From contig JAFYWK010000080.1 of NCBI GenBank assembly GCA_017558065.1, forward strand, positions 1-37,303: DNA of 37,303 nucleotides. Direction: 5' to 3'. The notes beneath the pieces were generated by a model. It made no database searches. It had not been told where the DNA came from and saw nothing but the letters and a program-made list of their open reading frames with translations. Both the position numbers and the translations under genes were made by a program. Origin of the DNA: Paludibacteraceae bacterium. Lineage in GTDB: Bacteria; Bacteroidota; Bacteroidia; Bacteroidales; Paludibacteraceae. This document shows, piece after piece, positions 23,390 through 32,280 of this stretch (positions are counted from its first letter, which is position 1; the number at the start of each line of letters is the position of its first letter).

Positions 23390-24157
23390 ATGAAAATAGT
23401 TATGCAACAAAACAAATGGACAATGATATGCAGGCGCCTGCTGTTGGCGATGCTCGTGATGCCTCTCTTCTCATTCACCGTGGTGATAGACGCAGGGCAT
23501 GGTGGACATGATACGGGGGCCGTGGGGCTGAAGATGAAAGTGCAAGAGAAAAACTTGAACCTATCCGTTGCCAAACAACTGGCCAGCAAGATTCGCGCGA
23601 ACTATCCCGACGTGAAAGTGGTACTCACACGAGATACGGATGTTTTTCTCCCCCTGCAAGAACGAGCAGACATAGCCAATAAGAACCACGCTGACCTCTT
23701 CATTAGTATTCATACCAACGCGGCGGAGAACCGCAATGCGCAAGGTGCGGAGACGTTTATACTCGGTACAGACCGCATGGAAGATAACCTGGACGTGGCC
23801 ATGCGTGAGAATGCCGTGATGAAGCTGGAAGAAGATCAGACCGTCTATCAAGGTTTTGACCCTAACTCGGTGGAGAGCTATATCCTCTTTGAGTTGATGC
23901 AAAACGAGTATATGGATAATAGTCTCGTCTTCGCTGAACTGGTGCAAAACCAGTTTGTGGGCACATTGCAACGTGCTAATCGAGGCGTGCGACAAGCTGC
24001 GTTCTGGGTACTGCTGAAATCTGCCTGCCCCAGCGTGCTGGTGGAGATGGGATTCCTGAGCAATGCCGAAGAAGAGAAATGGCTGGCGAGCGCAGAAGGA
24101 AAAAATGGAATAGTAAACGGCATCTATGATGCATTTGAAAAATATTACACAAAATGA
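23390..24157 (+). CDS. N-acetylmuramoyl-L-alanine amidase (Amidase_3)
   Basis: Cleaves the amide bond between MurNAc and the stem peptide during cell separation. The 255-residue product has an N-terminal hydrophobic export signal (about 14-30, after basic CRR) directly followed by the catalytic domain: zinc ligands His37 (DAGHGGHDTGA), Glu53 and His108 (SIHTNA), and catalytic Glu219 in VLVEMGFLSN. There is no separate cell-wall-binding or AMIN domain. The stop overlaps the start of the MCE gene as ATGA. Confidence 0.94.
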   Translation: MKIVMQQNKWTMICRRLLLAMLVMPLFSFTVVIDAGHGGHDTGAVGLKMKVQEKNLNLSVAKQLASKIRANYPDVKVVLTRDTDVFLPLQERADIANKNHADLFISIHTNAAENRNAQGAETFILGTDRMEDNLDVAMRENAVMKLEEDQTVYQGFDPNSVESYILFELMQNEYMDNSLVFAELVQNQFVGTLQRANRGVRQAAFWVLLKSACPSVLVEMGFLSNAEEEKWLASAEGKNGIVNGIYDAFEKYYTK

Positions 24158-25056
24158 AATACTCAAGAGAATTAAAAGTGGGAGCATTGGCCATCGTGTG
24201 CATGGTCATTCTGTATTTTGGATTTAACTTTCTGAAAGGTATCAATATCTTCTCGCCTACGCATGTATATGTGGGGCAGTTTGAGCGCGCAAACGGACTG
24301 ACCGAACAGGCACCTGTATATATCAAAGGATACAAGGTGGGACTGGTGGAAAGCATACAATATGATTTCACGCGCACGCCCGCGTTTACGGTGCTGGTGT
24401 CCATTGACAAGGATATCGCTCTGCCACGCGGCACGCAAATGGCATTGGTGGCTGACGGATTATTGGGTGGCGGTGCTATCGAGCTGCAACTGCCTGCACT
24501 CGCCAATCGCGCTATGCCTTATCAAGGGGGCGACACCTTGCCCACTCATATTGTGCCAGGGCTGATGGATAACCTGCAGACAGGTCTGCTCGCGCAGCTG
24601 GATAGCCTTCTCGGCGAAGCCAACACCCTGCTCGTGTCGCTCAACAACGAGGTGGAGGAGGGTAGTCTGTACGCTACATTGCAGAACGTGGAGCGTATCA
24701 CCAATGATCTGACCGTGAGCAGCAAGGACATACGCCAACTCACCCACACTCAACTGCCAGCCATCGTGAGCAAGGTGGACGATACGATGACAGGATTGCA
24801 AGAGATCGTGGCAGATGTGCAAGGTGCGGATATTCAGCAGACCATACTCAAACTGGACAATACCATAGCTAAGGTGAACGAGATCCTGCACTCCAAAGAG
24901 GGTACACTGGGTATGCTGCTCAACGACAAAACGCTACACGACGACCTAACAACAGCCATCCAAAACCTGGATCATGCAGTGCTCAATGTGGACAGCATTG
25001 TGATGTCGATAAAAGCGCGTCCGTTCATACAAAAGAAATTACCTAAAAATAAGTAA
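24154..25056 (+). CDS. MCE/MlaD-family lipid-transport protein
   Basis: The 300-residue protein has one N-terminal membrane helix (GALAIVCMVILYFGFNFL, about 9-27) and an MCE domain (about 35-115: VYVGQFERANGLTEQAPVYI, GYKVGLVESI, LVADGLLGGGAIEL). The rest is helical with repeated Leu/Asp heptads (NVERITNDLTVSSKDIRQL, LDNTIAKVNEIL). MlaD forms the periplasmic hexamer of the ABC phospholipid transporter between the two membranes; the ABC permease and ATPase are not in this window. It is coupled to the amidase gene, a pairing often seen in Bacteroidetes. Confidence 0.92.
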   Translation: MKYSRELKVGALAIVCMVILYFGFNFLKGINIFSPTHVYVGQFERANGLTEQAPVYIKGYKVGLVESIQYDFTRTPAFTVLVSIDKDIALPRGTQMALVADGLLGGGAIELQLPALANRAMPYQGGDTLPTHIVPGLMDNLQTGLLAQLDSLLGEANTLLVSLNNEVEEGSLYATLQNVERITNDLTVSSKDIRQLTHTQLPAIVSKVDDTMTGLQEIVADVQGADIQQTILKLDNTIAKVNEILHSKEGTLGMLLNDKTLHDDLTTAIQNLDHAVLNVDSIVMSIKARPFIQKKLPKNK

Positions 25057-25093
25057 TTTTTCGAAAGTCTAATTTAGATAAAATGAGAGAAAG

Positions 25094-25131
25094 TCCCTAA
25101 CCAGATAAAAAACAAATGGTTAGGGATTTTT
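25094..25131 (+). terminator. Intrinsic terminator after the MCE gene
   Basis: Perfect 10-bp stem tccctaacca (25094-25103) / tggttaggga (25117-25126), then five T. Confidence 0.9.
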
Positions 25132-25191
25132 GTGTGAAACACATTTTGTGGAACATGGTGGGGTTTGAGTTATGAGTTTCAGTCAGTTAGG

Positions 25192-25200
25192 TGTTGATAA
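25192..25200 (-). promoter_or_regulatory. Possible DnaA box upstream of dnaA
   Basis: tgttgataa is the reverse complement of TTATCAACA, one change from the TTATCCACA consensus. A weaker match, tgtggaaca, lies at 25047-like spacing upstream (25147-25155). Two sites may serve autoregulation; they are too few to argue for an origin. Confidence 0.35.
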
Positions 25201-25292
25201 CTTTTGTAAACATAAGAAAATCAATAGTGTGCGCATAAGTCACTGAAATGTTGTTGGATAGAAAGAAATTAATTTTTCTAAATAAAGCGGCA

Positions 25293-25324
25293 TTTGTTCA
25301 TGTGAAAAAAATGTAGTACCTTTG
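25293..25324 (+). promoter_or_regulatory. Promoter of dnaA
   Basis: TTTG (25293-25296), 20-base spacer, TACCTTTG (25317-25324). The leader to the ATG at 25388 is about 57 nt. Confidence 0.88.
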
Positions 25325-25387
25325 CACTCGATTTCGAAAAGGAGTCGCTTTTTTTTACCCCTTTTTGTAACGCTATTTTATCACTTC

Positions 25388-26758
25388 ATGCAACAAGATT
25401 TGAACATATTGTGGGCTGAATGCCAGCAGATTTTGCGCGATAATCTCTCGCAGAGTGCATACCAGACATGGTTTGCACCCATCTCTGCATTGCAATATGA
25501 GAACGACTTGTTGGTGTTGCAAGTGAAGAGCCAGTTCATCGTGGAGTATATCGAGGAGAACTATCTGGATCTGCTCTCGCGTGTGCTGCGCAAAGTGTTT
25601 GGTTCGCGTATTCGTCTGGAGTATCGCATCATGGTGGCGGGTAGTAGTATTGATGTGCCCAGCGAGCCACTGCGCGAGGCGGTGGCGCGTCCGCGTAAGG
25701 ATGTTTATACACCTGTGCAAGAGGCAGCTAACGCATGGGATAGTCAGCTGAACAGCCAATACACGTTTGACAACTTTATCAAGGGTGAGCCCAACAAGTT
25801 GGCTCGTGCTGCTGCGATAGAGATTGCCAAGAACCCAGGTAAGACAATCTTCAATCCGCTGTTCTTGTTTGGAGGTAGTGGAGTAGGTAAGACGCACTTG
25901 GCGTATGCCATAGGTAACGAAGTGTGCCGCTTGAATCCTGATGCGCGTGTGCTGTATGTGGCAGCAAATACGTTTAAGTTGCAGTTCCAAGATGCGGTGA
26001 ACCGCAATCAGGTGCCCGACTTCTTGATGTTCTATCAGTCGGTGGATGTGCTGATCGTGGATGATATACAATACTTCTCAGACTTGAAGGGTACGCAGGA
26101 TACGTTCTTCCAGATATTCAACTATCTGCAACAGAGTCACAAGCAGTTGATTCTGACCTCCGACCGCAGTCCAATGGAGTTGCGCGGTATTCAGGACCGT
26201 CTGTTGTCTCGCTTCAAATGGGGATTGGCGGCAGAGATTACGCGTCCGGACTATCCTTTGCGTCGCGATATCTTGCAGTATCACGTGAAGCGCGATGGTA
26301 TCAAGTTGAGCGAGAGTATCATAGAGTATGTGGCATCTAACGTGTCGGATAATGTGCGCGATCTGGAAGGTGTGTTGGCAAGTCTGTTGGCATACTCGAC
26401 CCTCACGGATAGTCCGATCGATATGGCGCTGACAGAGAAAGTGGTTAGCCGACTGGTGCAACTGCATCCAAAGACCTATCTGCCAGCGGACATTACGGCG
26501 GCTGTGTGTCAGTGCTTGCATATACCAGAGAATGTGATTACAGCACGTACACGTCAGCGCGAAGCGGTGAAAGCACGTAACCTGATCATGTTCCTCATCA
26601 AGAAATACACCGAGAGTTCGTTGGCGGAGATAGGCAAGTATGTACATCGTGACCATGCCACAGTGGCACACTCCCTGAACATGGTGGAGGCGCAATTGAG
26701 CTACGATGCCGTGCTGCGCCAAGAGATAGCGACTATAGAGCGATATTTAGGTAGATAA
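25388..26758 (+). CDS. dnaA: Chromosomal replication initiator DnaA
   Basis: The ATG at 25388 (MQQDLNILWAECQQILRDNL) is used; the frame extends back into the -7 box but that part is unconserved. The 456 residues have the usual four-domain plan: domain I 1-85 (SAYQTWFAPI), a short linker, the AAA+ domain from about 120 (YTFDNFIKG) with Walker A GGSGVGKTH (162-170) and Walker B LIVDD (222-226), sensor/arginine-finger region SDRSPMELRGIQDRLLSRF, and domain IV with the DNA-binding signature RDHATVAHSLNM. It unwinds oriC. The gene is alone in its transcript, with terminators on both sides. Confidence 0.97.
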   Translation: MQQDLNILWAECQQILRDNLSQSAYQTWFAPISALQYENDLLVLQVKSQFIVEYIEENYLDLLSRVLRKVFGSRIRLEYRIMVAGSSIDVPSEPLREAVARPRKDVYTPVQEAANAWDSQLNSQYTFDNFIKGEPNKLARAAAIEIAKNPGKTIFNPLFLFGGSGVGKTHLAYAIGNEVCRLNPDARVLYVAANTFKLQFQDAVNRNQVPDFLMFYQSVDVLIVDDIQYFSDLKGTQDTFFQIFNYLQQSHKQLILTSDRSPMELRGIQDRLLSRFKWGLAAEITRPDYPLRRDILQYHVKRDGIKLSESIIEYVASNVSDNVRDLEGVLASLLAYSTLTDSPIDMALTEKVVSRLVQLHPKTYLPADITAAVCQCLHIPENVITARTRQREAVKARNLIMFLIKKYTESSLAEIGKYVHRDHATVAHSLNMVEAQLSYDAVLRQEIATIERYLGR

Positions 26759-26785
26759 AAGAATAGTAAATGGATAATAAAATGG

Positions 26786-26823
26786 AAAGTGCCCTGCATG
26801 TTGGTATGTAAGGGCACTTTTTT
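26786..26823 (+). terminator. Intrinsic terminator after dnaA
   Basis: aaagtgccct (26786-26795) pairs perfectly with agggcacttt (26811-26820); the T-run extends to 26823. Confidence 0.92.
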
Positions 26824-26844
26824 GTATTGTTTTTCGAAGAAAAA

Positions 26845-26876
26845 TTTGTGTAATTGCAAAAAAAATAGTAACTTTG
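26845..26876 (+). promoter_or_regulatory. Promoter of the endonuclease/nadA operon
   Basis: TTTG (26845-26848), 20-base spacer, TAACTTTG (26869-26876). The ATG at 26922 is 45 bp downstream. Confidence 0.88.
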
Positions 26877-26921
26877 CAGGCTAATTTGAAAAATCCATAG
26901 TAATCAGACTATAATTAAGAT

Positions 26922-28757
26922 ATGAAACGAACTTTACTCTTTCTGTTTAGCAGTGTGATCGCGCTGGCGATGACTGCGAAAACCGTTACGCCTGCGGCTT
27001 CGTTGCCTGCGTATTATGTGAGCATTGATGGTAAATCAGGCAAAACGCTCTTTGATGCGGTGCAAAAAGTGACTAAGATTGGCTATTCATCGTTGGGCTA
27101 TGATGGCCTCTGGAATGCGTATAAATATACCGACCTGCACGAGAATGGCTATGTGTGGGATATGTACAGCGATTGTACATGGAAGAGCATCAACTCCAAC
27201 CACTGCGGTAGCTATAGCACCGAATGTGATTGCTATAACCGCGAGCACTCTATCCCAAAATCATGGTATGGCGGAACAACCAGCGGTCCTGGTTGCGATA
27301 TCTTCCACCTCGTGCCTACCGATGGCAAAGTGAATGGCACGCGCAGTAACTATGCGTTTGGTGAGGTAGCAAGCACAGATTACAATAAGCACGGTAACAA
27401 GAAAGGTTCTGCCAAGAGTATCACCATCGTAGGTGGTAACACCATTGCTGGTAATACAGGAGCGACAATCTCTGCTTCGGGTACCGTGTTTGAGCCACGC
27501 GATGAGTACAAAGGTGACTTCGCGCGTGGATACATGGGCGCATTGCTCCGCTGGGCTGGCGAGAAAGCGTTTAACACTGGAGAAGGTTCAAAGACATTTA
27601 CCACTAACTATTCTACGGGTTCTTTTGGTTTGACCAAATATGGCGTGGCACTCCTGATGAAATGGCACCGCCAAGACCCTGTTTCGCAAAAAGAGATAGA
27701 CCGCAACAATGGTATTCAGCAAACGCAAGGTAACCGCAACCCATTTATTGACTATCCTTATTTGGCAGAGTTTATCTGGGGTGAGAAAGCGGGTCAAACG
27801 CTGGAACTGGATGACCTGATTACAGCATACGATAGCCGTTTTGTGCTTGGAGAGAGCAATGGTTATCTCAAGGGGGGATCTGGTCCTGTTGATCCTGACA
27901 CGAAGTGTAGCATCACTTGGCTTGTGAATGGCGAAGAATATACTGCTGGTAATCCTACGGTATCGGTTAACGAGGGTGGAGTAGTGACGGTATTGCCTAC
28001 AGCGCCTAAGTCCTGCGATGAGATTAGTAATCAGTTTGTTGGCTGGAGCGAAGAGGTAATCAATGGTACACAAGATAATGTTCCAACTGATTTGTTCTCT
28101 ACTGCTGATGACGCTCCTGACATTACACAAAATACTACTTTCCATGCTGTATTCGCTCAATTAGAAGAGGAAGAAACCACAGTTTCTACTCCTGCCACAA
28201 TCGCTATGAATTTGAACGACACACAAGGTTGGACACTTTCTGGGTTGGATAAGCAATCCAAATACTGGAAAATGGTGAAGAATTCGTATGCAGAATCTCC
28301 TTCATTGGATGCAAGCAAAATAACGAGTATAACCATCAATATGCGTACTTGGGGCGGTGCTCAGTATAACACCATCGAGTTCGCTGTTGCTGGTAAGAAA
28401 ATAGGCGAATTGAAGGCAGATAATAATAATCTGAATGATTATACATGGAAGCCAAGTGCCACTCCATCTGGAGTAGGTGCATTGCACTTCTCCAGTCCAA
28501 CAAGCACTGAAAATGAAGGTCCTGCCTTTAGCAGTATTACTATTGAAACAATAGGCGGTGGCACAGGAACCTCCACGACCTACACCTACTCCCGCTATAT
28601 CACCTCTTGTGCGGGAACAGCGGTAGAGAACGTGATTAAACCAGAAAACAAGGGTGGCAATAAGACGCTGCGAGATGGTCAACTCCTTATTGAGTACAAC
28701 GGCGTGTATTACAATATCTTAGGAGTACAACTCTACACAACCGCTACACAACTCTAA
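26922..28757 (+). CDS. Secreted endonuclease I family protein with C-terminal accessory domains
   Basis: The 611-residue protein has a signal peptide (about 1-19, ending AMTAKT). Residues 30-310 are an Endonuclease_1 (NucM/Vvn-like beta-beta-alpha metal) nuclease: NREHSIPKSW with His109, HLVPTDGKVNGTRSNYAFGE, RGYMGALLRW and KWHRQDPVSQKEIDRNNGIQ. Several cysteines (85, 95, 102, 104, 125) suggest disulfides outside the cytosol. Then come an Ig/Listeria-repeat-like segment (325-405; TWLVNGEEYTAGNP, FVGWSEEV), a beta-rich jelly-roll-like domain (about 420-540) and a tail KTLRDGQLLIEYNGVYYNIL that resembles short C-terminal tails of exported Bacteroidales proteins. A role in scavenging external DNA is an inference. 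nadA begins one base after the stop. Confidence 0.88.
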   Translation: MKRTLLFLFSSVIALAMTAKTVTPAASLPAYYVSIDGKSGKTLFDAVQKVTKIGYSSLGYDGLWNAYKYTDLHENGYVWDMYSDCTWKSINSNHCGSYSTECDCYNREHSIPKSWYGGTTSGPGCDIFHLVPTDGKVNGTRSNYAFGEVASTDYNKHGNKKGSAKSITIVGGNTIAGNTGATISASGTVFEPRDEYKGDFARGYMGALLRWAGEKAFNTGEGSKTFTTNYSTGSFGLTKYGVALLMKWHRQDPVSQKEIDRNNGIQQTQGNRNPFIDYPYLAEFIWGEKAGQTLELDDLITAYDSRFVLGESNGYLKGGSGPVDPDTKCSITWLVNGEEYTAGNPTVSVNEGGVVTVLPTAPKSCDEISNQFVGWSEEVINGTQDNVPTDLFSTADDAPDITQNTTFHAVFAQLEEEETTVSTPATIAMNLNDTQGWTLSGLDKQSKYWKMVKNSYAESPSLDASKITSITINMRTWGGAQYNTIEFAVAGKKIGELKADNNNLNDYTWKPSATPSGVGALHFSSPTSTENEGPAFSSITIETIGGGTGTSTTYTYSRYITSCAGTAVENVIKPENKGGNKTLRDGQLLIEYNGVYYNILGVQLYTTATQL

Positions 28758-28758
28758 C

Positions 28759-29712
28759 ATGAATATAGTAGAAGAAATACGCGCCCTTTGCCAAGAGAAG
28801 AACGCCATCATCATGGCGCACTACTACCAACGCCCTGAGATTCAGGATGTGGCAGACTTCGTAGGCGACTCGCTGGCTCTGGCACAAGTGGCAGCCAAGA
28901 CCGATGCCGACATCATTGTGATGTGTGGTGTACATTTCATGGCAGAGACAGCCAAGATCCTTTGCCCCAACAAGAAGGTGCTGATTCCTGCTCCAGAAGC
29001 GGGTTGCTCATTGGCAGACAGCTGCAAAGCAGCAGACTTGGCGGCATGGAAAGTTGCGCACCCCAATCACATGGTGGTGTCGTATGTCAATACCAGCGCA
29101 GCCGTCAAGGCACTCACGGATGTGGTGGTGACCAGCAGCAATGCCCTGAAGATTGTGAAGCAATTGCCAGAAGATAGGCCCATACTCTTTGGTCCAGACC
29201 AGAATCTCGGTGGGTATATCAATCGCATGACGGGGCGCAGTATGGAACTTTGGAATGGCGGTTGCCATGTACATGCTCGCTTCTCAGAGGAGGCATTGCT
29301 CGCTTTGAAGGAGCAATATCCTACTGCTAAGGTGTTGGCACACCCAGAGTGTAAACAATCCATTCTGCAGCATGCTGATGTCATTGGCTCCACCCAAGCA
29401 TTGCTGGATTATGCCAAGCAATCCAATAGCTCGTTGGAGCGTCCTATATCCAATAGCGAAGCGTCCCATCTCCAGTATATTGTTGCCACAGAGAGCGGTA
29501 TCCTCCACGAGATGCAGAAGTCATGCCCTGAAGTAGAGTTTATTGCAGTTCCTGCGGAAGGTGGCGGGTGTAACGAATGCGAATATATGCGCATGTGCAC
29601 ACTGGAAAATCTTCGCGATTGCTTGCTCAACGAAAGCAATGAGATTGCGGTAGAAGAAACAATTGCTCATGATGCTATCCGTCCGATTCAACGCATGTTG
29701 GAGATGAGTTAG
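28759..29712 (+). CDS. nadA: Quinolinate synthase NadA
   Basis: Condenses iminoaspartate with dihydroxyacetone phosphate to quinolinate in de novo NAD synthesis. The 317-residue protein has IIMAHYYQRPEIQDVADFVG at the start, VMCGVHFMAETAKIL, and three regions with the [4Fe-4S] cysteines: Cys83 (EAGCSLADSC), Cys169 (WNGGCHVH) and Cys271 or 274 (EGGGCNECEYM). The short form is similar in plan to Thermotoga NadA. The start codon lies one base after the endonuclease stop, so translation is probably coupled. nadB and nadC are not nearby. Confidence 0.96.
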   Translation: MNIVEEIRALCQEKNAIIMAHYYQRPEIQDVADFVGDSLALAQVAAKTDADIIVMCGVHFMAETAKILCPNKKVLIPAPEAGCSLADSCKAADLAAWKVAHPNHMVVSYVNTSAAVKALTDVVVTSSNALKIVKQLPEDRPILFGPDQNLGGYINRMTGRSMELWNGGCHVHARFSEEALLALKEQYPTAKVLAHPECKQSILQHADVIGSTQALLDYAKQSNSSLERPISNSEASHLQYIVATESGILHEMQKSCPEVEFIAVPAEGGGCNECEYMRMCTLENLRDCLLNESNEIAVEETIAHDAIRPIQRMLEMS

Positions 29713-29804
29713 GAAGCAATATAATATAGATAGGATACTATTGGCGAATGGGCATTTGTGCGCCCTGAGCCGTAAACATTTGTAGGTTTATTAAAAAGAA
29801 AAAC

Positions 29805-31766
29805 ATGATTAAAATTACTTTTCCGGACGGAGGCGTCCGCGAGTACGAGAGCGGTATCACCGCTTACGAAGTAGCTGCAAGCATCAGCAGCCGTTTGGCA
29901 CAAGACATCCTTGTAGCCAGTGTGAAAACTCCTAATCAAGAGGAGTGGCAAATAGTAGAACTCAATGCCCCAATCACCGAAGATTGCGACATCAAACTCC
30001 ACAAGTGGGAGGACAAAGAGGCGAAGCACGCTTTTTGGCACACATCAAGTCACTTGATGGCAGAGGCATTGCAGGAGTTGTATCCTGGCATCCAATTCGG
30101 TATCGGTCCTGCTATTGAGAATGGATTCTACTACGATGTATATCCTGCTGAGGGACAAACCATCAAGGATAGCGACTTTGCTGCTATCGAGCAAAAGATG
30201 GCAGAACTTCGCGCTAAGAAAGAGCCATTGGTAAAGAAATCTATCGCTAAGGCAGACGCATTGGCAGAGTTTGGCGCAAAAGGACAGACATACAAGTGCG
30301 AGCTTATCAGCGAACTGGAAGATGGACATATCTCTACCTATACACAAGGTGCGTTCACCGACCTCTGTAAGGGTCCTCACTTGGTATCTACCGAGGCCAT
30401 CAAAGCTATCAAGGTGCTTAGTTGCGCAGCTGCATACTGGCGTGGCGACGACTCTCGCCCAATGATGACCCGTATCTACGGTATCACTTTCCCTAAGAAA
30501 GCAATGTTGGACGAGTACTTGACCTTGCTCGAAGAGGCTAAGAAACGCGACCACCGCAAGATTGGTAAGGAGTTGGAGCTCTTTATGTTCTCTGACATGG
30601 TGGGTAAGGGTCTGCCTATCTGGTTGCCAAAGGGTACTGCGCTCCGTCTGCGCCTCGAGGATTTCCTCAAGAAGATTCAAAAACGCTATGGCTATCAACA
30701 AGTGATCACTCCACATATCGGAAATAAGAACTTGTACATCACTTCTGGTCACTGGGATCACTATGGTAAGGATTCTTTCCAACCAATCACTACTCCAGAG
30801 GAAGGCGAGGTATATTTGCTAAAACCAATGAACTGCCCTCACCACTGTACAATCTTCAAGAATACTCCTCACTCATACAAGGATCTGCCATTGCGTATTG
30901 CTGAGTTCGGTACCGTATATCGCTACGAGCAATCAGGTGAGTTGCACGGTTTGACCCGTGTACGTTCATTTACCCAAGATGATGCGCATATCTTCTGCCG
31001 TCCAGACCAAGTGAAGAGTGAGTTTATCCGCGTGATGGAGATCATTGAGATTATCTTCAAGTCATTGGCATTCGAGAACTTCGAGGCACAGATCTCACTT
31101 CGTGACCCTAACAATACTACCAAGTACGTAGGTTCTAACGAAGTATGGGAGAAAGCTGAGCAAGCTATCATCGAGGCATGCCAAGAGAAGGGTCTTCCTG
31201 CTCGCGTAGAGACAGGTGAGGCTGCATTCTATGGCCCAAAACTCGACTTCATGGTGAAAGATGCCCTTGGCCGTCGTTGGCAATTGGGTACTATCCAAGT
31301 GGACTACAACTTGCCAGAGCGCTTTGAGCTCGAGTATGTAGGCGAGGACAACCAAAAGCACCGCCCTGTGATGATTCACCGTGCGCCATTCGGCTCTATG
31401 GAGCGCTTTGTGGCTGTGCTCATTGAGCATACCGCAGGTAAGTTCCCATTGTGGTTGACTCCAGACCAAGCAGTTGTATTGCCTATCTCTGAGAAGAGCA
31501 ACGAGTATGCACATAAGGTAAAAGAGATGCTCGAGGCACAAGATGTACGCTGCATCGTGGACGACCGCAACGAGAAACTTGGCCGCAAGATTCGCGACAA
31601 CGAGTTGAAGCGTATCCCATACATGCTCATCGTAGGTGAGAAAGAGGCAGAACTTGGACTCGTATCTGTTCGCCAACAAGGTGCTGAGGAGAAAGGTCAG
31701 ATGACCGTGCAAGAGTTTGCTGACATGATCACAGCTACTGTAAAAGAGCAAATGAATGCTTACTAA
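29805..31766 (+). CDS. thrS: Threonyl-tRNA synthetase
   Basis: The 653 residues give a complete bacterial ThrRS: TGS domain (1-62, [20 protein letters not shown]), the second editing domain with [11 protein letters not shown] and later [15 protein letters not shown], the class II catalytic core ([10 protein letters not shown] zinc region, [24 protein letters not shown] motif 3) and the anticodon-binding domain ([16 protein letters not shown]). The 92-bp gap after nadA has no consensus promoter; it holds two small pairings (gggc/gccc at about 29738-29754 and taaac/gttta). The usual downstream infC-rpmI-rplT genes are absent; a terminator follows instead. Confidence 0.97.
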   Translation: MIKITFPDGGVREYESGITAYEVAASISSRLAQDILVASVKTPNQEEWQIVELNAPITEDCDIKLHKWEDKEAKHAFWHTSSHLMAEALQELYPGIQFGIGPAIENGFYYDVYPAEGQTIKDSDFAAIEQKMAELRAKKEPLVKKSIAKADALAEFGAKGQTYKCELISELEDGHISTYTQGAFTDLCKGPHLVSTEAIKAIKVLSCAAAYWRGDDSRPMMTRIYGITFPKKAMLDEYLTLLEEAKKRDHRKIGKELELFMFSDMVGKGLPIWLPKGTALRLRLEDFLKKIQKRYGYQQVITPHIGNKNLYITSGHWDHYGKDSFQPITTPEEGEVYLLKPMNCPHHCTIFKNTPHSYKDLPLRIAEFGTVYRYEQSGELHGLTRVRSFTQDDAHIFCRPDQVKSEFIRVMEIIEIIFKSLAFENFEAQISLRDPNNTTKYVGSNEVWEKAEQAIIEACQEKGLPARVETGEAAFYGPKLDFMVKDALGRRWQLGTIQVDYNLPERFELEYVGEDNQKHRPVMIHRAPFGSMERFVAVLIEHTAGKFPLWLTPDQAVVLPISEKSNEYAHKVKEMLEAQDVRCIVDDRNEKLGRKIRDNELKRIPYMLIVGEKEAELGLVSVRQQGAEEKGQMTVQEFADMITATVKEQMNAY

Positions 31767-31835
31767 TAGACCGCCCTACGGGCTGTTAGAAGTTAGACCG
31801 CTACGCTGTTAGAACGGGGCATTGCCCCTGTTAGA
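31767..31835. repeat. Array of short hairpins spaced by TGTTAGA
   Basis: Three small palindromes (gccctacgggc, ccgctacgctg which is imperfect, and ggggcattgcccc) are each followed by tgttaga, with agttaga between the first two. The regular spacing suggests a dispersed palindromic repeat family. Confidence 0.6.
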
Positions 31836-31841
31836 TAAATG

Positions 31842-31880
31842 AAAAAGACTGTTTCTCTAAACGAGAGGCAGTCTTTTTTA
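31842..31880 (+). terminator. Intrinsic terminator after thrS
   Basis: aaaaagactg (31842-31851) pairs with cagtcttttt (31869-31878); an inner ctct/agag pairing extends the hairpin. Confidence 0.88.
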
Positions 31881-32089
31881 CTGTTTTTAACGCAAATCGG
31901 TCATTAGATTTTGCAAATGTTGTCAAGTTATTTTTGTGTAGATTTTTCGGCTTCTTTGAATGAGCATAGCGAGCTACTTGACTGAAAAGAAGGGATTAAG
32001 ATTCCTATCACTTTTTACTTCTCTTATACTTTCCTTTATTCCACCGACCGATGACCGAGGGAAAATTTGCACGATTTTTTTTCAAATCT

Positions 32090-32121
32090 TTTGTACAATT
32101 CAAAAAAATGTAGTACCTTTG
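32090..32121 (+). promoter_or_regulatory. Promoter of the secreted-protein operon
   Basis: TTTG (32090-32093), 20-base spacer ending aaaaaaatgtag, TACCTTTG (32114-32121), followed by ca. Confidence 0.88.
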
Positions 32122-32220
32122 CAGCACGAAGTTGAGCAATAGATTTGCAGGCGTTTTGGCATACTGCGTACTATTCACAAGCACTTGTCGCTCAAATAGT
32201 TCGCTTATCTCTGCGAAAAG

Positions 32221-32277
32221 ATGGTAGAGATGGAAGACCACCTCAAGAAATGGAAAGCATATTATAAAAATTATTAG
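32221..32277 (+). CDS. Possible 18-residue leader peptide
   Basis: ATG at 32221 to TAG at 32275 encodes MVEMEDHLKKWKAYYKNY; the stop is three bases before the start of the next gene. It lies in the transcribed leader and could couple translation. It may equally be chance or the tail of a degraded gene, since the same frame upstream is closed by a stop at about 32200. Confidence 0.3.
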   Translation: MVEMEDHLKKWKAYYKNY

Positions 32278-32280
32278 TAT

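Larger units (their letters stand above)
31881..32280. other. Gene-poor stretch upstream of the secreted-protein operon
   Basis: About 210 bp of AT-rich sequence without visible features precede the promoter at 32090. The roughly 155-nt leader after it contains only a possible 18-residue reading frame (32221-32277). Confidence 0.6.

Noticed and set aside
25132-25387. oriC next to dnaA
   Set aside because: Only one good and one weak DnaA-box-like site; no cluster and no clear unwinding region, so an origin cannot be supported.
29713-29804. Consensus promoter in front of thrS
   Set aside because: TTTG words are present, but none with the TAnnTTTG form and 20-base spacing seen at the other promoters.
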